NCBI GenBank assembly: GCA_023436605.1
Contig: JAEZIQ010000003.1
Span: forward strand, 1-17,060
Reading direction: 5' to 3'
From: Actinomycetes bacterium
GTDB lineage: Bacteria > Actinomycetota > Thermoleophilia > Solirubrobacterales > 70-9
DNA: 17,060 nucleotides
Shown: positions 14,103 to 17,060 of the stretch, in pieces
Layout of the letters: each line of letters begins with the position of its first letter
Numbering within the stretch: position 1 is the first letter of the stretch
Notes under the pieces: generated by a model
Seen by the model: the letters and a program-made list of their open reading frames with translations, nothing else
What the model was told of the DNA's origin: nothing
Database searches by the model: none
Made by a program: the position numbers and the translations under genes

Positions 14103-14597
14103 TCAGCTGTGTTCGGTGTCGAGCCGACGAAAAAGACCGCCGTGGTAGATCAGCGGTTCACCCGGGTCGTCGTCGGCTTCGACCTCGAGGACTTCACCCG
14201 TGACGATCACGTGGTCGCCGCCGGGAATGATCTCGGCCACTACACAGACCACCCGGGCGAGGCTGCCTTCGATGATCGGTACCCCGAGATGGTCGCGCCA
14301 CCGGACCGCGGCCCACTTTTCCGTCTGCTCCGCCTTGGTCGCGAAGAGCTCCGCAGCGGGACGCTGGCGCTCGCCGAGGACCGAGATCCCGAAGCGGCCA
14401 GCTTCCCTCACCACTTCCAGAGAGCGGGATTCGAGGTCGAGGCAGACCAGCATCATCATTGGATTCAGGGAGAGAGAACAGACCGCGGAAGCGGTCGCTC
14501 CGGCCGGCTCTGAGCCCTGAAAAGCGGACACGACAGTGACTCCCGTGGGCAGCAATCCGACGGTCTGCCGGAACTCGTTTCGATCGGGTGGAACCAT
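14103..14597 (-). CDS. Flavin reductase-like (FMN-binding split-barrel) domain protein
   Basis: The product is 164 aa, the usual length of single-domain flavin reductases of the HpaC/RutF type, which supply reduced FMN or FAD to partner monooxygenases using NAD(P)H. Visible marks: LPTGVTVVSA (16-25), GATASAVCSLSLNPMMMLVCLD (33-54), the RFGISVLGERQ segment (68-78) and the closing EPLIYHGGLFRRL (147-159). No partner monooxygenase lies in the window, so the substrate is unknown; a flavin-dependent oxidoreductase of the same superfamily is also possible. ATG 14597 is chosen; no clear Shine-Dalgarno lies in the 32 bases before the divergent cytochrome gene. The 3' end is 47 bases before the PhzF-like gene. 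Confidence 0.85.
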   Translation of the reverse strand: MVPPDRNEFRQTVGLLPTGVTVVSAFQGSEPAGATASAVCSLSLNPMMMLVCLDLESRSLEVVREAGRFGISVLGERQRPAAELFATKAEQTEKWAAVRWRDHLGVPIIEGSLARVVCVVAEIIPGGDHVIVTGEVLEVEADDDPGEPLIYHGGLFRRLDTEHS

Positions 14598-14629
14598 CTG
14601 ATCGCCGCAGACAATATGATGCGCTCGCT
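14598..14629. promoter_or_regulatory. 32-bp divergent promoter gap
   Basis: A good -10 box TATGAT (14615-14620) reads towards the cytochrome c gene, whose GTG begins 10 bases after it, so that transcript may be leaderless. No good -35 is seen; it would lie in the flavin-reductase coding start. On the other strand the same bases give TATTGT (14616-14611), a possible -10 for the flavin-reductase gene. Confidence 0.5.
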
Positions 14630-15082
14630 GTGCGTGCCGTAGCCATTACAACACTTGCCATTGCCGCCGCCTTTTCTCTCTCCGCCTGCGGGTTCGGAGA
14701 GGAAGGGATCACGGTTTCGAAAGACTCTCCCGATTACGAGGGAGCCCAGCTCTTCGCTGCGAACTGTGCCGGCTGCCACACCCTGACCCCTGCTGGTGCC
14801 CTCGGCACCGGTAACCGCGGAACCCGCGTCCAGGGGCCGAACCTGGATCAGCGGAGCGAGACTTACGAGTCCGCCCTGCACGCGATCCAGAACGGCGGAT
14901 TCTCCGGCGCGATCATGCCGCAGAACATCGTGGTCGGCGAAGAAGCCGAGAAGGTCGCACAGTTCGTAGCCGACTACGCCGGTGCTGACGCCGGGGAAGC
15001 CGGAGCCGAGGAGTACTCGGAAGAGCAGGATGCTTCCGTCCCCGAGGACGAGAAGCCCTCGACCGGCACCCACGACGAGTAA
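14630..15082 (+). CDS. Lipid-anchored monoheme cytochrome c
   Basis: The product is 150 aa from GTG 14630. Residues 1-20 form a lipoprotein signal with lipobox LSAC (C20), so the mature protein should be anchored on the outer face of the membrane. The heme is bound at C46-A-G-C49-H50; the likely axial methionine is M96 in SGAIMPQ; GPNLDQR at 69-75 is a usual class I element. After about residue 118 the chain becomes an acidic Glu/Ala/Asp-rich tail. A longer frame from GTG 14588 exists, but it would overlap the divergent gene and put polar residues before the signal, so 14630 is preferred. It probably carries electrons to a terminal oxidase not in the window. serS follows after 15 bases. Class is firm; partner is unknown. 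Confidence 0.88.
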   Translation: MRAVAITTLAIAAAFSLSACGFGEEGITVSKDSPDYEGAQLFAANCAGCHTLTPAGALGTGNRGTRVQGPNLDQRSETYESALHAIQNGGFSGAIMPQNIVVGEEAEKVAQFVADYAGADAGEAGAEEYSEEQDASVPEDEKPSTGTHDE

Positions 15083-15097
15083 CCGGCACCAGGGGCC

Positions 15098-16363
15098 GTG
15101 CTCGACCTCAAACTGATCCGCTCCGAACCCGAGCGGATCAAAGCTGCGCTGGACCGACGCGGGGCCGCCGGCCAGGTCGATGAACTGCTCGAGCTCGACG
15201 AGCGACGCCGGCAGCTGCTGCCCGAAATCGAAGGCGCCAGGAGCGAGCGCAAACAGGAATCCGAGAAGATCGGTGCCCTGAAGAAAGCCGGCGAGGACGC
15301 GACCGCCCAGATGGAAGCGGTGCGAGAGCTGAAAGCCCGGTTGGAGGAAATGGAAGGCGAGCTCGAGTCGGTCGAAAGTCGGCTCAACGATGTCGCCGCC
15401 TCCCTGCCGAACCTGCCCGACCCTTCCAGCCCCGACGGATTCACCGATGAGGACGCGGAGCTGATCCGCGAAGTCGGCGAGGTACCGCAGTTCGACTTCG
15501 AGATTCACGATCACGTCGAACTTGCCGGTGACGGCATCGAACTCGAAGCGGCCGCCAAGGTTTCCGGGGCCCGTTTTGCCTACCTCAAGGGCGACCTCGT
15601 AATGCTCGAGTTCGCCCTCGTGCGTTGGGCCCTCGAGAAGCTGCGCGGTGAAGGCCACGAACCGGTCGTCCCGCCGATCCTGGTCCGCGAGGAGGCCCTG
15701 TTCGGGACCGGCTTCCTGCCGGGCGACCGGGACCAGATCTACGAACTCGAAAAGGACGAGCTTTTCCTGGCCGGTACCTCCGAGGTGCCCCTCGCCGGGC
15801 TGCACGCCGGCCAGATCCTCGAAGCTGACCAGCTGCCGATCCGCTACGCCGGGTTCTCAAGCTGCTTCCGTCGCGAGGCCGGCGCCGCCGGTCGCGATAC
15901 CCACGGAATCTTCCGGGTCCACCAGTTCGACAAGGTCGAGATGTTCTCGTTCGTCAAACCCGAAGACGCAACCGCCGAACACGAGCGGATCCTGGCGATC
16001 GAGGAGAGCATCCTGACCGAGCTCGGGCTGCCCTACCGCGTGGTCAACGTGGCGGCCGGCGACCTCGGTGGTTCAGCCGCCAAGAAGTACGACTGCGAAG
16101 CGTGGATCCCGAGCCAGGATCGTTACCGCGAGCTCACGTCGTGCTCGAACACGACCGACTTCCAGGCCCGGCGAATCGGTTGCCGTTACCGGCCGGAGCC
16201 CGGAGCGACCCCGGAGTTCGTCAACACCCTGAACGGGACCGCGATCGCGGTAGGACGCACGATCATCGCCCTGCTCGAAAACCACCAGCAACCCGATGGC
16301 ACGGTCCGGATCCCGGACGTACTGACCGCCTTCGGCGCCCCGGAGAGAATCGGAGCGACGTGA
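15098..16363 (+). CDS. serS: Seryl-tRNA synthetase
   Basis: This enzyme charges tRNA-Ser (and tRNA-Sec where present) with serine in the cytoplasm. It has 421 aa, the normal bacterial length. The start GTG 15098 gives the canonical MLDLKLIRSEPERIK beginning; AGGGG lies 2 bases upstream. Residues 26-105 form the tRNA-binding antiparallel coiled coil. The catalytic class II core has the TSE serine-binding motif (227-229), motif 2 at 253-282 (CFRREAGAAGRDTHG...HQFDKVEMF, with the ATP-binding arginine in FRRE), and motif 3 at 376-395 (NTLNGTAIAVGRTIIALLEN). It appears fully functional and is probably the housekeeping copy. It sits between a cytochrome c gene (15-base gap) and a response regulator (GTGA overlap). 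Identity is certain. Confidence 0.98.
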   Translation: MLDLKLIRSEPERIKAALDRRGAAGQVDELLELDERRRQLLPEIEGARSERKQESEKIGALKKAGEDATAQMEAVRELKARLEEMEGELESVESRLNDVAASLPNLPDPSSPDGFTDEDAELIREVGEVPQFDFEIHDHVELAGDGIELEAAAKVSGARFAYLKGDLVMLEFALVRWALEKLRGEGHEPVVPPILVREEALFGTGFLPGDRDQIYELEKDELFLAGTSEVPLAGLHAGQILEADQLPIRYAGFSSCFRREAGAAGRDTHGIFRVHQFDKVEMFSFVKPEDATAEHERILAIEESILTELGLPYRVVNVAAGDLGGSAAKKYDCEAWIPSQDRYRELTSCSNTTDFQARRIGCRYRPEPGATPEFVNTLNGTAIAVGRTIIALLENHQQPDGTVRIPDVLTAFGAPERIGAT

Positions 16364-17025
16364 GCGACCACCGGGTCCTGATCTGCGACGACCATTGGAT
16401 CGTTCGCCAGGCGATCCGGCAGCGGATCGACGAAATTCCGGGATTTGAAGTGGTTGGTGAGGCAGGCAGTGGCGCCGACGTCACGGGCGCGGTCAGGGAA
16501 CACCGCCCCGACCTGCTGGTGATCGACGTTGAGATGCCGGAGGTGAACGGGATCGAAGCGACCGCACGGGTGCTATCCCGCTGGCCCGAGATCAAGGTCC
16601 TCGTCTTCACCGCCCACGATGAAGAAAACCTCGTCCGGCTCGCCGCCCGGGAGGGCGCATCCGGCTTCCTGGTCAAGTCAGCCGAAATCGATCAGATCCG
16701 CGATGCCTGCGAAACCGTGATGGGCGGTGGACGATGGTTCCCGGGCTGGGAGAACCAGCTGGAAGAAGAAGACGAGCTTCAGCGTCTGAGGGGGCTGTCT
16801 GACCGGGAAAGGGAGATCCTTGCGCTGCTGGCTTCGGGCATGCGTGCCCAGGGAGTTGCGGAGGAGATCGGCATCCAGCCGGCCACGGTCTATACCCACG
16901 TCAGGAACGTGGTCGCGAAGCTGGGCGTCGACACCCGTACCCAGGCCGTCGCGATTTCGACCCGCTACTCCTTTCTGGACCCCAAAGACCCGCCGGGTCC
17001 GGCTACTTCACCGGACGGGAAGTAG
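16360..17025 (+). CDS. NarL/LuxR-type response regulator
   Basis: This is a DNA-binding response regulator of 221 aa. The receiver domain is at 4-122: acidic pair D10/D11, phospho-acceptor D56 (LLVIDVEMPEVNG), T84 and K106. A short acidic linker (about 131-143) precedes the LuxR-type HTH at 146-201 (LSDREREILALLASGMRAQGVAEEIGIQPATVYTHVRNVVAKLGV). All phosphorylation residues are intact. The start is GTG 16360 in a GTGA overlap with the serS stop, so it is translationally coupled to serS. No histidine kinase is seen; it may lie beyond the right edge. The target genes are unknown. The 3' end forms a hairpin across the stop codon. Confidence 0.93.
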   Translation: MSDHRVLICDDHWIVRQAIRQRIDEIPGFEVVGEAGSGADVTGAVREHRPDLLVIDVEMPEVNGIEATARVLSRWPEIKVLVFTAHDEENLVRLAAREGASGFLVKSAEIDQIRDACETVMGGGRWFPGWENQLEEEDELQRLRGLSDREREILALLASGMRAQGVAEEIGIQPATVYTHVRNVVAKLGVDTRTQAVAISTRYSFLDPKDPPGPATSPDGK

Positions 17026-17026
17026 C
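17002..17026. terminator. Hairpin over the response-regulator stop codon
   Basis: GCTACTTC (17002-17009) and its exact complement GAAGTAGC (17019-17026) flank a 9-base loop; the TAG stop (17023-17025) is in the right arm. No T-run follows within the visible 34 bases, so intrinsic termination is only possible. Its position between apparently converging genes would suit a bidirectional stop. Confidence 0.4.
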
Positions 17027-17060
17027 GTGTCGATGACGACGTCCAGTACCAGAAGGACGG
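17008..17060 (-). CDS. Possible 3' end of a converging gene entering from the right
   Basis: One minus-strand frame is open from the window edge to a TGA at 17010-17008. It encodes a hydrophobic-then-polar tail, VLLVLDVVIDTLLPVR, which reads like the end of a real protein. It would overlap the response-regulator gene by 18 bases. Only 16 codons are visible, which is too few to prove coding, and the family is not recognised. Confidence 0.3.
   Translation of the reverse strand, partial: VLLVLDVVIDTLLPVR

Noticed and set aside
13108..14148. A 346-codon plus-strand open frame opposite the PhzF-like gene
   Set aside because: The minus-strand frame carries the conserved PhzF motifs, whereas this frame shows none and starts inside G-rich repeat DNA.
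13165..14597. Phenazine biosynthesis cluster, suggested by the PhzF-like gene
   Set aside because: None of the other phenazine genes are present; PhzF-like proteins are widespread outside phenazine producers.
14465..15805. A 446-codon minus-strand open frame opposite the cytochrome c and serS genes
   Set aside because: It runs across two well-recognised plus-strand genes and their junction with low-complexity composition; it is a shadow of high third-position GC.

Overview
The window is high-GC bacterial DNA with dense, overlapping genes and many GTG or TTG starts. It is dominated by a minus-strand nuoA-to-nuoL run in canonical order, encoding respiratory complex I (NADH:quinone oxidoreductase). 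The overlapping starts, the AbiEi/DUF559 protein, the lipoprotein cytochrome c and the form of the Nuo proteins fit an aerobic actinobacterium, perhaps of the Thermoleophilia (Solirubrobacterales). That placement is an inference from protein style; no rRNA or other taxonomic marker is present.

Region 1 (2-11023, minus strand): nuoA, B, C, D, E, F, G, H, I, J, K and the first half of nuoL. All eleven junctions overlap, by 1 to 10 bases, so the run is probably one translationally coupled operon read from about 11.05 kb leftward. The peripheral arm (NuoB-G, NuoI) keeps all visible Fe-S ligands, including the extra N7 cluster in NuoG. Three oddities stand out. NuoL meets a stop codon at the extreme left edge, half-way through the family length, and has Ala where the channel Glu is expected. 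NuoG carries a 21-bp near-perfect inverted repeat inside its coding sequence. NuoC has an acidic linker of about 50 residues.

Region 2 (11024-13164): a divergent promoter region; a plus-strand gene for a small four-helix membrane protein of unknown function; and then a repeat-rich accessory patch. The patch holds a 22-bp tandem repeat running across a stop codon, a perfect 16-bp-arm inverted repeat, a 20-bp tandem repeat, and a lone AbiEi-type HTH plus DUF559 nuclease-fold gene. Beyond that gene lies a second, degenerate copy of the same inverted repeat, followed by an 18-bp repeat. The flanking of a defence-like gene by related palindromes is the most unusual architecture in the window.

Region 3 (13165-14597, minus strand): a PhzF-family isomerase-like protein and a flavin-reductase-domain protein.

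Region 4 (14598-17060): a 32-bp divergent promoter gap, then a plus-strand run of a lipid-anchored monoheme cytochrome c, seryl-tRNA synthetase (serS) and a NarL/LuxR-type response regulator. A hairpin covers the regulator's stop codon, and a possible converging gene enters from the right edge. Complex I and the cytochrome c could belong to the same respiratory chain, but the window holds neither the quinol oxidase nor the cytochrome oxidase that would connect them.
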